Of a DNA stretch of 64,000 nt, positions 52,517 to 64,000 are shown piece by piece (positions within the stretch are counted from its first letter, which is position 1; every line of letters begins with the position of its first letter). Both the position numbers and the translations under genes were made by a program. The notes under the pieces were generated by a model, which was given only the letters and a program-made list of their open reading frames with translations, was not told the DNA's origin and did not search any database. This DNA is from Gautieria morchelliformis (taxonomy: Eukaryota > Basidiomycota > Agaricomycetes > Gomphales > Gomphaceae), in the NCBI GenBank assembly GCA_015179125.1, contig WHVA01000260.1, forward strand, positions 88,504-152,503, written 5' to 3'.

Positions 52517-55500
52517 TCACGTGGTCTGCACGTGACAGACACGTCTAGCGGCGTCTGGGGAGGTGCATGGCTTGCTCACCCCCCGAAGCTCTAGATAGCT
52601 ATCTAGGGCTTCAAGGTCCTTGCAGGACGACATGGGTTCCCATGTCATGTCGCCTAGGGTCCAACGGACCTGGAACTCCAGGTCCGTCGAGTTTATCCAT
52701 CGATGTGCGATAATCTCGTCGACGAGCCACTCCTCGTCGTCATTCGCTCCGAAGTCATAAAATGACTTGGCCTCACGACGAGGGAACAATTTGTCGTTGT
52801 AGCCTCGTATGCCGTACGAGCCTTGAATGGAAGACCGGCGAAATGCGACGGCTTTTCAGCTCGTCGGGAAGATCAAGGGTCACCGTCGAGGCGTCGTTGT
52901 GAGCCTCGACGACGCGGTACGGTCCGATGTACCGCGGGACTAGTTTTCTGGCTCTTCCTTTCGGGAGAGTTAGGTTTTGTGTCGAAAGGTAGATGCGGTC
53001 GTTGGCCGTGTACCTGTCACTTGCCATATGTTTCTTGTTTGCATGAAACGTTTGCGTCACTCGATGCTCTATGATTGCATCATGTGCCACCATCAGGTTC
53101 CATTTTGCCTGATGTGCGAACCGGGCTACCCCCTTGAATGGGGTGTCCATGGCTATGGGGAGGTCTATCCGTGGCATATAGCCATGGTTCAGCTCGAAAG
53201 GTGCGAACCCTGTGGTCGCGCTGACGTTGCTGTTGAGGGGACCTCAACCATTGGGCATTTCAATGCCCAATCCTTCTGATCGTCTCTGACGACCGCGCGC
53301 AATATCTGGCCGATCGAGCGGTTTGCCCGCTCGGTGGCTCCATCCGTTTGGGGATGGAAGGCAGTTGACATGAGGAGCTTAGTCCCCATGAGTCGCTGTA
53401 GTTCACACCAGAAGATCGATGTGAACTTCGAGTCTCTGTCGAGACGATGGAGTCGGGAACTCCATGGAGTCGAACGACCTCCTTCAGAAACAGCCAGGCT
53501 ACTCCCTTGGCTGACACGCTCGTCGTGGTTGGTACGAGGTGTACAGCGACGTTAGTCGGTCGATGACTACCATCAGGTAGTCACAGTCGTTGGATTTGGG
53601 CAGGGGCCCCATGAAGTCGATGCCAATCGACTGCCATGGCCTATCCGGAATGGGTAGGCTGTGTAGTAGGCCTTTGGGCCATTGTGGTCCGGTTTTTGTC
53701 ATCTGACACCTCGGCACGATGTGCAGAATGCTTCTATGTCTGGGCTCATGCCCGGCCACCAATATGATCTTCGAACTTAGTTCGAAGTCTTCAGATGGCC
53801 GTAGTGGCGACTATCTGATGTGCCCGATCGATGATGATTTCGATCAGCTTCCTTCCCCCTTGAAGAACAGAGCGGGGGACGGCAATGACGTCTCTTTTGA
53901 GCTGGTTCTTAGTCCAGATCAGCCCGTCCTGGATCCCGAATCTCGGGTGCGGTCCGGTGCGCCATGATCTTTGTGAACATGGCATCCCTGTGGTACGCAT
54001 CTCGTAGGACCTTAGACAGGTCTACGCCTTGCTCGATGACCCGGCGCAGGGGCGCGCCGTCATTTCCTGCGGCGATGACTCTGACATCATCGTCGTCGTC
54101 ATCGCGTGATGCGGCATGTTGCGGGCTCTGGTGAGCCCTCATTTAATGCGGTGGATTCCGTTACTCTCACCTCTGTCTTCTCGCGAGGGTTTAGAGCGTC
54201 TTGTGCCCTGTTCGCAGCTTGATATACCGGTCGGTGGGCAATAACTCACCGTCCGGGTCTAAACGCGCATCTGTGTTCACGAAGACGTGGTCCAGGTGAT
54301 TGTCATCACTCATGTCGTTCTGTAGTAGCGCGACAGGCAGTCGCTACCTTGTTCTCTACACCGTCAACATGAACGGTGTTGAAATTGAACTGGGAGAGAA
54401 ACTCCCACCATCTGACCTGGCGGTCAGATAGGCTCTTCTGGGTCTCTAAGTACTCGAGCCCTTTGTGGTCTGTGATGAGGGTGAACCTTGCCCCAGCAGT
54501 TTGTCCTCCCATTTCATGAGAGCCTCGAGCACCGGATGTCTTGTGCTCATGAGTCCGGTAGTGTTGCTGAGCAACGCTGAACTTCTTTGACAAGAAGCCG
54601 GCAGGTCGACAGGTTTTCCAGTCAGGACCTTGGCCGTAGACCGCACCGACGCCGGCTTTTGACCCGTCGGTGATCACCCAGATCGGCTCTGGGCACCTTG
54701 CGTCTACTGGACGCAGGATGGGGCCTTACAGGCCAACACCTTAATGCTTTGCCAGCATTTGTCTAGTAGTGGAGTCCATTCGAATGGACGGTTATTACGT
54801 GCACAGCCCGATAGTGGGGTGGTATATGCACTAACATCTGGCATGTAGTGTGCCAGATACTGTAGCAGCCTGAGGAAATGCTGGACGTCGTTGAATGTCC
54901 GTGGCCTACGCCACTCGTGGAATGTTGCATCTTGTCCTCATCGGCATGTACCCCTCGGCCATCGATGATATGGCGAGACACTCCATTCGGATGGAATAGA
55001 GGTCCACCTTTTTCTTGCTCAGAAAAAGGTGATTCTTCCTCAGTCTGTCAAAGACGATGTAGAGGTGCTCTTCATGCTCTTGTATTGAGAGCGAGAATAT
55101 GAAGATGTCGTCCATGTATACATGGACGAAGCGACCTATGCAGTCGCGGAAAATGGCTGTCATCAGCCATTGGAATGTTGATGGTGCGTTACAGTCCCCC
55201 ATCTGTATCACCTGGCTCCTGAAGGTGCCAAGGATCGTGGCAAAGGCAGTCTTTGCTATGTGATCCGGATGGATCCGGATCTGCTTGTATGCTTCTGACA
55301 TATCGAGTTTTGTTCGATACCGACAGCGAGCCATGTCGCTGCGGATGATATCCTGATCCGGGAAGGGCGTGACATCCTTCACCGTGTTCTCGTTCTGCTG
55401 GCGCAGATCGAAGACAGTTCGCAATGTACCGTTCTTCTTCGGCACACACAGCATGGGCACGGCCTGCTGCGCGACTGCCGGAATCCACCACTTTGCAGTG

Positions 55501-56789
55501 GTGTATCATTCTATCTTAGCCGACAGTTCCTCTCGGAAGTGTTCGGGGCATTTCGGTAGTTGATACCGCATGTGCTTGTTGGGATCGATGAGGTTGATCT
55601 CATGGTTGATCTCCCGTAGTGGTGGGAGTTCTAATGGAATTCCACTGACTAAGTCAGTGATTCGTTCCATCCATTCCTCGCGGAGGCGAGGAAGGTCATC
55701 ATCCATGAGGATGATGGTGGTGGTTGGCTTAGAAGCCATTAGGCACTGTGGGCGTCTATTAGGTCCCACGGCGCGCGGAACCGCTTTCCTCTTCCCCATC
55801 GCTTTCACCGTTAGGTGAGAGCGCCTCTCCCTACGGTTGTAGGGTGAGTTTGAGGACGAGTCGTCCCGCGACTCGTCCTCCTGGCTTCAATGAGCCAGGT
55901 TAGGCTTCGGTGCCCGGGTGATCCTGCCCACCCATGGCCCCTTGTCCTCGTTCTCAATCCGTTGTCATCAAACGAGACCTTGCCCGTGGGGATCACTTCG
56001 TTCCCCTTGCGGATCGTCCCTGGGCTTGAGAAGTCCAGGGTTATGCCGAATCTCCTTAGGAACAGTGTCCCTAAGATAGCGTCGTAATATTCGACGTTTG
56101 CTACGTCGAAATATTCGTCGTATGTCTCACGACCAATTTGATGGTCGTGTTCGTTCCATAGTTGATAGTGGAATGGCTGCCTATGCAGGCTAGCTGCAGC
56201 GCGATTGGCTGCTCCAGGGAGAACGTCTTCACCCTGTAGCTCGTGTGAATTTGGGGGATAGCAGTACCCCTTCACTACCGCTATCTAGCAGGCAGTGGGC
56301 TTTTACGCTGTTTATTTCCCAGTACCCCGATAGGGTACGGTTCTCACTGCGTGGGTGCGTTGGCCGCATCCTGTGTTTGCTTCGGTGGTGATACACCGGC
56401 TCAGCCGCCTTGTCTGGCGTGACCGACGTGTGTGCCGCCATGAATTTCGTGGTGGTTTCATCCTCCGGCACGAATCTGATCGCACTGGACCTGTAGGTGG
56501 TGTCTTCCACCTCCTCGTCCCATTCATAGTATTGGGACGGCTCGGGGTCCCACTCTTCAGTGGGCGCGTCTCTGTTGTCTGGAGTGTCATTGGGTTGGGG
56601 ATCACCCTCCCCCTCTTCATCAATTTGATGGAGAGAATTTTGACCGAGATCCGTCTCCGGATCTTCGGTCTCCTCTTCGTGGGGCTGCTGTCCTGATACT
56701 GGACTTAAGCCGGGGATTCCGCCCTCTTGTGGCCAGGTTGGCGCATTCGAAGCACGTGGTGCTGCTTTGGCCGCTGCTGGGCCGATCAT
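52517..56789 (-). pseudogene. Family A Pol: protease, RT, RNase H, integrase, chromodomain
   Basis: Protease INSVKAHCLLDSGSEGVLL (about 56270) and YYDAILGTLFLRRFGI; linker to ELPPLREINHEINLID; RT PMLCVPKKNGTLRTVF, KLDMSEAYKQIRIHP, VYMDDIFIFS; RNase H ITDGSKAGVGAVYGQG, FSVAQQHYRTHEH, NTVHVDGVENKV; integrase RAHQIV..GHLK-type zinc domain, D (IDFMGPLP), D damaged by frameshift, E (GATERANRS); chromodomain EEWLVDEIIAHRW. At least eight frameshifts (near 56250, 55000, 54540, 53960, 53830, 53530, 53440, 53230, 52800), mostly one-base losses, and one CGA-to-TGA stop (55506-55508). Confidence 0.88.
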
Positions 56790-56955
56790 TAGGTCAGCCT
56801 GACGCCTTCGCCGGTGGGGCAGGTCGTGGGGACGACCCTGATGCTTGAGGCTGTTTAGCTTCAGGCAGGCGTCCAGCTTGTGCTGGGCGGGGGGTGGTAG
56901 CCGTGTCCTGTTCCGCTTCTTGAGAACAGGCTGGGCCTGGTCAGGCCCGTTTGTG

Positions 56956-58996
56956 TCAACGGCTTGCTCCTGTGAGCCGGGCAGTGCTTGCCGTTGCTGC
57001 TGCGCTTTCTGCGTGGCGCATCCCCATGTTGTATCGGGATGCCTCCTCGATCATCCGGGCCGTCTCGAAGAGTTGCTCTATTGAGCTGCTCTCGGCATTA
57101 TAGCCCTTTTTGAGGACTTCGTTGTGCAGCATTTCGCGCAGCGCCGACACGAACCGTCTCCGGAATGTGTAATCGTCTGGCGCTGTATCATACGTGCGCA
57201 TATTTCGTGAGCTCGTTCAGCATTTCCTGAACGGTTTTCATGCCCTGCATGACCCGTCAAATTTATTCAATGCGTGATGGTACGTCAGTGTGTGCAGGAA
57301 CCTTTTTTGAAGGCCTTGCATCACAGTTTCCAGCGTCCAGCTGCGGACCTGGCGATCAAAGTGTTCTACGTTTCGAAGGAACCACTCCTGGGCTTCGCCG
57401 GTGAGGGAGTGCCCATGTAGCCGACCTGCATGTCTATGCTGGTTGGCCCTAGGAGGCAATTCATTTTCAGCCATCGTAGGATGGCTGCCACGAAGATTTC
57501 AAACTCTTCGAGGTCAGATCCCCCGGCATATGGCTCGGGGTGAGCCAATTTCACGCCGGCTTTCGCTAGCACAGACTTCTCCGGGTCTGTGTCTGCGGCG
57601 TCTGCTAACGCCACGCGGATCATCCGTGTGATCCCGTCGTACGGCTCCATTGGTACGACGTCGGCCTGGTCAGGGATTCCCTGGCCTTCCGTTGGGGCCA
57701 TGGATCGCTCGCGCGGCTGTGACGCGCGCGGGGCAGGCTGTTGTATGCCCTGACGGGCCCCGGGCCCGGATGGGCTCGGGATCGGGAGCATTTTGTGCTC
57801 TCGGTTCCGGGGCGTTTTGTGCCTGGTGTCCCCGGTCAGTCCCGCGTTGCAGATCCGCAGCCTGCTGTTGTAGGCTGCGCGCGCCTGCCGTGCGTCCTTA
57901 CGGCTCACGTGAGCTGCTCGTCGGGCAGCTGAGCGGTGTGGCTGTGGGCCACTGTTTCTTCAGCGTTCTTCGCTAGTAGCTCGAGTGCCCACGTGTGGTG
58001 GTGCATGGCTGCGGCTTCTTTATGCTGCCAGTGTGCGACTTCGAGCTCTAAGCTCTCGGTGTCGTTTCAGAGTCAGGCTCTGAGGCGACCTGTTCCCTAA
58101 CGATCTGTTGGATCGTCTTACGGCTGTCCGTTGGGGCAGCCGGTTGCTCTTGAGGTTTGTTCCTGAACCTTACGTCCTGTTCGACCAGGACGGCTGGCGG
58201 CGGCATTCGCTGCTTGTCCCGCTCCTTTCAGCGCGGGTCTTCCGCGTCGTGACTGCGTTCGTTGGCTGCGGACTGTCGCGAGCTCGGACGAGTTGTGTCG
58301 CGTTCCCCGCGTGGGCGGAGGGCTTTCTGGACGTCCTCCAGCATGGCTGCGTCTTGCAGCCTGATCTCCTCCGCCTGGTGGAGTTCCTTGCCGATTGCCA
58401 TTAGGGCGGCGTGGCGTTGTCAAGCTGCGATGCCAGCTGATCGTGCTTGTGGCGCGTCAGCGTGCTTCAGTGCAGCGCAGCCTGCACCTGTTTGTTCAGG
58501 GCCTCTGCCGTCTCGTGGTCGATGGCGTGAGCCCTCGAGCTCTTGCGACTGGAGCTCGAGTATTCCGAGCCCTGACCATCGTCTGGGGCTCATCTTTTTT
58601 GCCGTGTCCCCCTTCAGGGACGATCGTTGTCGCTCTACTTCGTGAGCGTCGGTTCGAGTCGTGGCTTTGTGCCCGCCTCGACGTTGTTGCTCTACCGTCT
58701 GACGACGGCGAGACTTCTCTGCCCTTTCCTTTGTCTCTGGGCAGAGAGGAATGGGGGGGCGGCGCCGGCTCGTTGCCCAGGTTGTCTCTTCCTCGGCCAC
58801 GCTCGACGAGACGTGGTCGGGTTTTCCTGTCCTCTACTGGGGGGACGAGGGCGGTGAGATCTACGATCTCTCCGTCTTCTATCGTCCTGGACTCTTGGTC
58901 CAGGGTAGCGTCAGCCGTCGTGTCGCTGGGCTGCACCTGGGGCGTGGACCTCGAGCTCGTCACTTGTGTCCGTCTTTGGCTGTGTGGAATCATCAT
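56956..58996 (-). pseudogene. Family A Gag region
   Basis: N-terminal Ser/Arg-rich, low-complexity segment from MMIPHSQRR (58996), then in shifting frames to a gag core: VKLAHPEPYAGGSDLEEFE, ILRWLKMN, LTGEAQEWFLRNVEHFDRQVRSW, VMQGLQKRFLHTLTYHHAL, RRRFVSALREMLHNEVLKKGYNAE. No clear CCHC knuckle. Frameshifts near 58480, 57910, 57440 and 57240. Spans to the protease at 56789. Confidence 0.7.
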
Positions 58997-59134
58997 GCTC
59001 GCAGCCGACAGTAGAGGGTCTACTGGAGGGTCTCAATGATGTTTAGTCATCAACGCAGCGATCTTTTTCAAGATTGCTTCCAATCCACTAATGGTTGGTC
59101 GCGTGGCGATCAACCACAGGATAGTTCAAAAAGG

Positions 59135-59348
59135 TGTAAAGATGTCGATCTTAGGACCTTGTATCACAAGGGCACTGCAGAACTTGACCAATGAGTGGTA
59201 TTCTGAATGCTACGTAGTGACAGGTAAGAGTAAGATGCGATGGGGACCGCTGGCCAGTTCCCATGCATAAACTATACAGTGGGTCCCTAAGGGGCCCACT
59301 GGGATTATGTAATAACTATTGTACATGTAGATACATAGGTTATTTACA
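59135..59348 (-). repeat. Family A 5' LTR
   Basis: 214 bp; see 50266-50479. The internal side reads CCTTTTTGAACTATCC on the minus strand; I could not match this to a tRNA or to the LTR, so its primer is unknown. Confidence 0.93.
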
Positions 59349-59499
59349 CCTCCCTTAGAGGCGGGAGCTCAAGTGGAATACCACTGACGAGGTCAGTGAT
59401 CTTTTCCATCCATTCCTCGCTTGCGCGAGGAATGTCATCATCCGTGGGGACGATGCCAGCAGAACAAGACACCATTAAGTGCCTTGTGTGTCTATTCGG
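59349..59499 (-). pseudogene. Family C Pol, protease-RT linker
   Basis: GIPLELPPLR-type sequence on the minus strand with EEWMEKITDLVSG-like codons, matching 55600-55760. Left side continues family C at 50265; right side cut by family B (TSD TTCGG, 59495-59499). Confidence 0.8.
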
Positions 59500-60184
59500 T
59501 GTTACGTATTGAGATTTCCACTAAGTCGGAACTGGAAAGGATGGCGGCTTCAACTTATAGGTTGTGCCCCCGATGAACTATCGTCCTAAGTATTTCGGAA
59601 CTGAGTCGGAAGTCGGAAAGTACTGAACTAAAGGTTGGTCGGAACTTGGGTCGGAACTGAGGCGGAAGGCGGAAGGCGGAGAGAGACTGAGATCTTGCTA
59701 GACTCGCTGTGCTAAGAACAGGAGATGGAGCGAAGGAAATCAAGTATCGAAGGTGATTATCTGATTGCAGAAAGAGAGACATACATGACAGGCTTTTATA
59801 CAAAGAGCTGAGACAACAGGTAATGATATGGTACTAAGCAAATTCCGGAGGAAGTGGAAGTCGAGTAGACAATGCGTGGGAACTAGCTATTGGGAACAAT
59901 GGGACTACAAGGGGGGTTCAGGGTAAGGTAGAACAATGGCAAAGAACAAGGGGTCGGGAAAACATATCTGACAACGAATTACAAGGGTGGCCGGATATAT
60001 GGTCTTGATGGACGGTGAGGTGGGTCCAGTGGGTCCGAGTAATAGAGTTGAAAGAACCAGGAAAATGTACAAGGGGCGGAATGTCGGAAATATCGCAGGG
60101 GCGGAATGTGTTGCGGAAATATCGGAGGAGCGGAAAGGTGTGGCGGAACTGAGGGTCGGAAGTCGGAAATGAACGGTCGTAACA
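59500..60184 (-). repeat. Third family B element, 3' LTR
   Basis: 685 bp, TGTTACGTATTG to CGGTCGTAACA on plus. Polypurine tract GTATCTCCCTTCT (plus) adjoins at 60185. Left flank TTCGG lies in family C. Confidence 0.92.
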
Positions 60185-60306
60185 GTATCTCCCTTCTAAG
60201 GTCGAGCCCCGCGAGGCCACAAGTCGGAATCACGTGACCTGTGAACAAACACGTCGGAGTTCGAAAGATAGGCGGGAAACAAGATGCGTCTTCGTTTTGA
60301 TCCACC

Positions 60307-61532
60307 ATGAGTACTCCGGTCGACTTCTCCAAAATGTCCAGTGCCGAGATGAAGCAGCATTTTGCTGATATGCTTGCGCAGAAGGAACTGGCTGAAAAGC
60401 GCGAGGCCGAGGAAGCCACGCGGAAAGAGAGGGAACGTCTGGAGGAGGAGCGCAAGGAGAGAGAGCGCAAGGAACTGGAGCGTCGGGAACAGGAGCGGAA
60501 GGAGAAGGAGGATCGTGACCGTAGACGTCGCGAGGAGGAGTCGCGTGTCCGCGAAGAACAGCAGAAACGGGATGCGGCCAAAAAAGCTGCGGAAGACAAG
60601 GCCGCGGCGGAGAAGGCGGGACAATCCCGGGTGAGTCGGAAACGTCATGTGCTTAGTTCTGGTGCTGACAGAAGAACTTGGCAGAAAATAATTGTCGAAT
60701 CCGATTCCGAACCGGAATCGGAAGACACCGCAGAAAGCACGCCGTCCCCTGAGGGGAAGGGGAAGCAACAGGAAGTAGTTCCTGTGCTGAACCTTGTGGC
60801 GGATCGGAAAAGGAGGGCGGACGAGTTTCAGCAGGCCAGGAAGGACAAAATGGCCCGCATCATCGACCTTCGGGAATTGGGACCGGAGAATCCCGCAACC
60901 CGGAAACGGAAGACGAGGGACAGGGAAGAAGAAAAGGCCCCCTGTGACACATGCGAGGTGAAGGGGCTCGAGTGTATTTGGTCGGAAAATCCGCGGGAAA
61001 CCGCCTGCGAACGGTGCCGCGACAAGAAGAGGCGATGCGTCGTGGACGGATGTTCCGCGAGGGTGGAGCGGAAAAGGCGAAAGGTCGAGACCGAGGGCCT
61101 GAAACCCCTAAGTCAAAACCAGGGCCGAGCGGGAAAAGGGCCGCGGAAGGCTTTCTGGTGACCGGGCAGTCGGAAACAGCGGTGCTGAATCGCTTCACCA
61201 TGGCGTCGCCCTTGCTCGATATCGCCGAGTCGTTGAGGGGTATCCGGAAAACACAACGCAGAATCCGGAACATTCTGCTGGAAATGGCGGAAGTCTCAAC
61301 GACATCAGGTGTTGTCGTTTCAGAATCAGATGACTGTAATGTCGACAGTTTTGGAACAACTGAAGCGGGAGTTCCGGTGGCGGAACAATTTGTTCCGGGA
61401 CCAAATGGGTTGCAAATGGAGGAGCAGGAGAATGGGGCGGGAACGAGGGTGGAGACCGAGTTGGCCAACGTGGAAATAGGCCATGCGGAAGAAGGTCGGG
61501 AGCGGAGAACGAGGGCGAGGGGGAAACGATGA
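60307..61532 (+). pseudogene. Antisense Zn(II)2Cys6 coiled-coil gene, second family B copy
   Basis: Opposite to its element. MSTPVDFSKMSSAEM, coiled coil, then C-x2-C-x6-C-x10-C-x2-C-x6-C at residues 213-244, all six Cys kept. The frame shifts by one base near 61110 (TEG then PETPKSKPGPSGK in the next frame) and again near 61290, after which LLDIAESLRGIRKTQRR and an acidic end follow. Compared with 15997-17202 the first half carries small in-frame length differences, as expected under protein-level selection. ATG has the same CACGTG upstream (near 60232). Confidence 0.8.
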
Positions 61533-61639
61533 GGGAGGATTAGGTGTCGAAAGACTTGTAGATAATTTCTTGAAGTGTCGGAGAATAGAGTAACGGAAAT
61601 TTAATCGGATTTTGACAACTGACTTGAGAACTGTAAGAC

Positions 61640-63866
61640 TCAATGGGCGTCGGAAATGAGGTCGGAATGACTACGGCGCGGAAATGGGGCCGGGCTTATC
61701 AGGATAGGACTTGTGGAATTCAGTGACGAGGTCAGAGGCTGGTCTAGTTCCGTGGCGGAAATCCAGGAAGTCTCTTCGTCGGTGTTTTCATAGCCTGCCC
61801 ACTTGACTAGGTACTGGAGTTGGCAGCGGTATCGTCTGTCGAGCTTGGAGTTGAGAATTTCCGAGATCTCATATTCCGGTTCTCCGTCGATGACGACTGG
61901 CGGAGGCGGAGGTTGGTCTCGATTCGGAATTGTATTCAGAACTGCTGGCTCAAGCATGGAGACATGGAATACCGGGTGTACTGCGCGCATATTGTCAGGA
62001 AGTCTGAGAGTGAAAGAACGACTGCCGGCCTTAGCGATGATCTCGTAAGGGCCAAGGTATTTCTCAGAGAGCTTCTTCGAGGGGCGAGTGGTGCGGAAGT
62101 TTTCCGCTTTGACAAAGACTTTGTCGCCTATCTCGAATGCCGGTTGCGGAAGGCGTTTCCGATCGGCGGAGGTTTGATATCTCTTCTGGGCAGCGGTAAT
62201 GTTCTCTCGGAGGTGCTGGTGAAGGTCGTCAAGTTCCACAACGAAATCTCGGGCTCTTGCAGAGGCGAGGTCGCGTTCGGGGTGGATGGCGAGATTCGGG
62301 TGGTAGCCCTTGTTGGGTAAAAGGGTGAAATTCCGGTGGTGGCGGAAGGTGCATTGTTGTAAGCAAATTCCGCGAGCGGAAGAAGGTCGGACCAATTGCT
62401 GTGTTGGTAGTTGCAATAGACACGGAGATACTGCTCAAGGGTCTGATTAGTACGTTCTGTCTGTCCGTCTCCTTCGGGATGATAACCGGAAGTGAAGTGG
62501 AGCTTCATGTCGAGAGCCTTGCCGAGCGTGCGGAAGAAGGAGGACACGAATTCTGATCCACGGTCGGAAGTGACATGGGAAGGGATTCCATGCTTGGAAA
62601 AGACGTGGAGCACGAAGAGCTGTGCGAGCTGGGCGGAAGTTATGGTGTCGTAGGTCGGAATAAAGATGGACTGCTTTGTAAGGCGGTCAACGATCACTAG
62701 AATGGTATCATAGCCAGATGACTTAGGAAGTTTCTCAATGAAATCCATGGATATCGAATTCCACGGTTGTTCCGGGATCGGAAGTTGCTTCAGGAGGCCG
62801 TAGGGTTTGTGACGTTGAGGCTTGGCTCGCATACAGGTGGTGCATGACTTGCAGTAGTCTTGGACCATCGTGCGAGGAGGGGCCAAGTATAGGTACGTCG
62901 GATTATGTCGAGGGTTTTGTTCTGGCCTTGGTGTCCTGAGAGCGGATGATCGTGGCTTTGCTGGAGTACGCGAAGTCGTAGATCGTTGGTATCCGGAACA
63001 TAAATCCGGGACTTGTACCGGAGAAATCCATCGGAATCGAGGGACCATCCAGGACTGGTGGGGTCATCGAGGTGGGCTGCGGAGATGGGGTCGGAACGGA
63101 GTGCGGAACGGATGTCGGAATGGAGAGACTCGGTGTCCATAATAATTGAGGCGCGGAGTAGCGGAAACTGCAATGCTGTGGCACGCAGGGACGATGCCAG
63201 TTGCTCAGTGGAGAATACTGGGCGGAAATTATGCGGGTTAACGTTGGCATAGTCGCTACTTCCCTCTTTTGGGTAGACGTCCCAACGTCTAGTGAGCGCG
63301 TCGGGTTTTGCTCCGAGCTTTCCGGGGCAGAAACGGATCACCATGTTGAACTGTGAGAGATATTCAGACCAGCGGACTTGACGGCGAGTCAAAATCTTGG
63401 TAGTGGCAAAATACTCAAGGTTCTTATGATCCGTTACAACGTTGATCGGATAGGTTGGACCCTCGAGGTAGTGTCTCCAAATTTTGAAGGCTTCAAAATC
63501 GCAAGTAGTTCCTTATCGTGGACGTCGTAGTTGAGTTCCGGGGCGGAAAAGGTGCGGGAATGAAAGGCGATCGGATGAATTTCTCCGTCGCCGGGGGAAA
63601 TGATGGAAAGAATGGCAGCTAGCGTGTAGTCGGAAGTGTCGGTTTCGAGTACAAGTTGGGCATCAGGAATCCAGAAACCGAGTATAGGAGCCGTAGTGAA
63701 GGCCGATTTGAGAGCTTCAAATGCGGAACGGCATTCCGGAGTGAAATTCCATGGGGCACCCTTCCTGGTGAGACGCATGAGCGGAACAGTAATGTCGGAA
63801 AAATTATAAATGAAACGCCGGTAAAAGTTGGCGAAGCCAAGGAAAGACTGCACATCCTTAACACGT
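61640..63866 (-). pseudogene. Third family B Pol: RNase H, integrase, chromodomain
   Basis: From the right: VQSFLGFANFYRRFIYNF, LETDTSDYTLAAI, VVTDHKNLEYF, HPLSGHQGQNKTLDIIRR, CTTCMRAK, D (SMDFIEKLP), D (TSDRGSEF), E (GQTERTNQ), KYLGPYEIIAKAGSRS, and the chromodomain EISEILNSKLDRRY with YLVKWAGYENTDEE. Frameshifts near 63490, 62880, 62320 and 61710. RT lies beyond 63866, where another B LTR has inserted. Confidence 0.88.
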
Positions 63867-64000
63867 TGTTACGACCGTTCATTTCCGACTTCCGACCCTC
63901 AGTTTCCGCCACTCCTTCCGCCCCTCCAATAGTTCCGCACAACGTTCCGCCCCTCCGACATTTCCGACATTCCGCCCCTTGTACATTTCCCTTGTTCTTT
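63867..64000 (+). repeat. Fourth family B LTR, runs off the right edge
   Basis: TGTTACGACCGTTCATTTCC, matching 9977 onward with almost no change. Inserted after CACGT (63862-63866) in the pol of another B element. Whether solo or full length is not visible. Confidence 0.9.

Larger units (their letters stand above)
50266..59348 (-). mobile_element. Structurally complete family A chromovirus, 9,083 bp, TSD CCTCC
   Basis: LTRs 50266-50479 and 59135-59348 (214 bp each, two differences seen). CCTCC at 50261-50265 and 59349-59353. Order on the minus strand: 5' LTR, gag, protease, RT, RNase H, integrase, chromodomain, ORF3, polypurine tract, 3' LTR. Inserted in the protease-RT linker of family C. 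All genes have frameshifts despite near-identical LTRs. Confidence 0.94.

Noticed and set aside
57650-58645. Several plus-strand ORFs opposite family A gag
   Set aside because: High-GC shadows of the gag region, different in each frame, none with recognisable domains.
1-64000. RIP as cause of the C-to-T stops
   Set aside because: Changes are few and mostly at CGA; young copies are not broadly C-to-T mutated, so CpG deamination is the simpler reading.

Overview
The window is a fungal, most likely basidiomycete (Agaricomycete-type), transposon graveyard. I found no clear single-copy host gene and no rRNA, tRNA or CRISPR. Evidence for the host: chromodomain-bearing Ty3/gypsy elements (chromoviruses), 48-55 bp introns inside element genes, a fungal-type Zn(II)2Cys6 motif, and a LINE ORF1 of a type I recall from mushrooms. 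Family names A, B, C, D, E, F and I (Ty3/gypsy) and G/H (Ty1/copia) are my own labels.

Layout. 1-9593: right part of a plus-strand family A chromovirus (RT, RNase H, integrase, chromodomain, then an extra ORF3 and a 213-bp LTR), broken by two solo LTRs and a 1.7-kb hAT DNA transposon. 9603-35639: pieces of a LINE-like ORF1, interrupted by a complete family B element (9977-18025; identical 701-bp LTRs, TSD GTCAG), a solo LTR (18258-19146), and family E LTRs that share the TSD GTATT (19411 and 35472). Between the E LTRs, and on to about 43.4 kb, lie pieces of C, D, F, I, a second B element, and copia elements. Family D is present inside-out: its 5' half is at 21.2-24.4 kb, its 3' half at 39.3-43.4 kb, and both broken ends abut two halves of one family C ORF3. 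43366-59499: minus-strand family C, hosting more solo LTRs and a structurally complete 9.1-kb family A element (50266-59348; TSD CCTCC). 59500-64000: a minus-strand family B element that itself received another B LTR.

How the genes work together. Family B has gag, a perfect -1 slippery heptamer just before the gag stop, pol (PR-RT-RH-IN-chromodomain), a polypurine tract and a self-primer: 11 nt at the predicted transcript start are exactly complementary to the primer-binding site, as known for Tf1/sushi. Between pol and the 3' LTR, on the opposite strand, sits a gene for a coiled-coil Zn2Cys6 protein. It recurs in a second B copy and, diverged and spliced, in family I. Families A and C instead carry a sense-strand third ORF after the chromodomain, conserved between them but of unknown function. 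These two accessory genes are the best candidates for undescribed biology.

Decay. Eleven solo LTRs have recognisable 5-bp TSDs. Premature stops are mostly CGA to TGA or CAA/CAG to TAA/TAG. Many frameshifts are single-base deletions, even in elements with identical or 99% identical LTRs, so some may be assembly errors.
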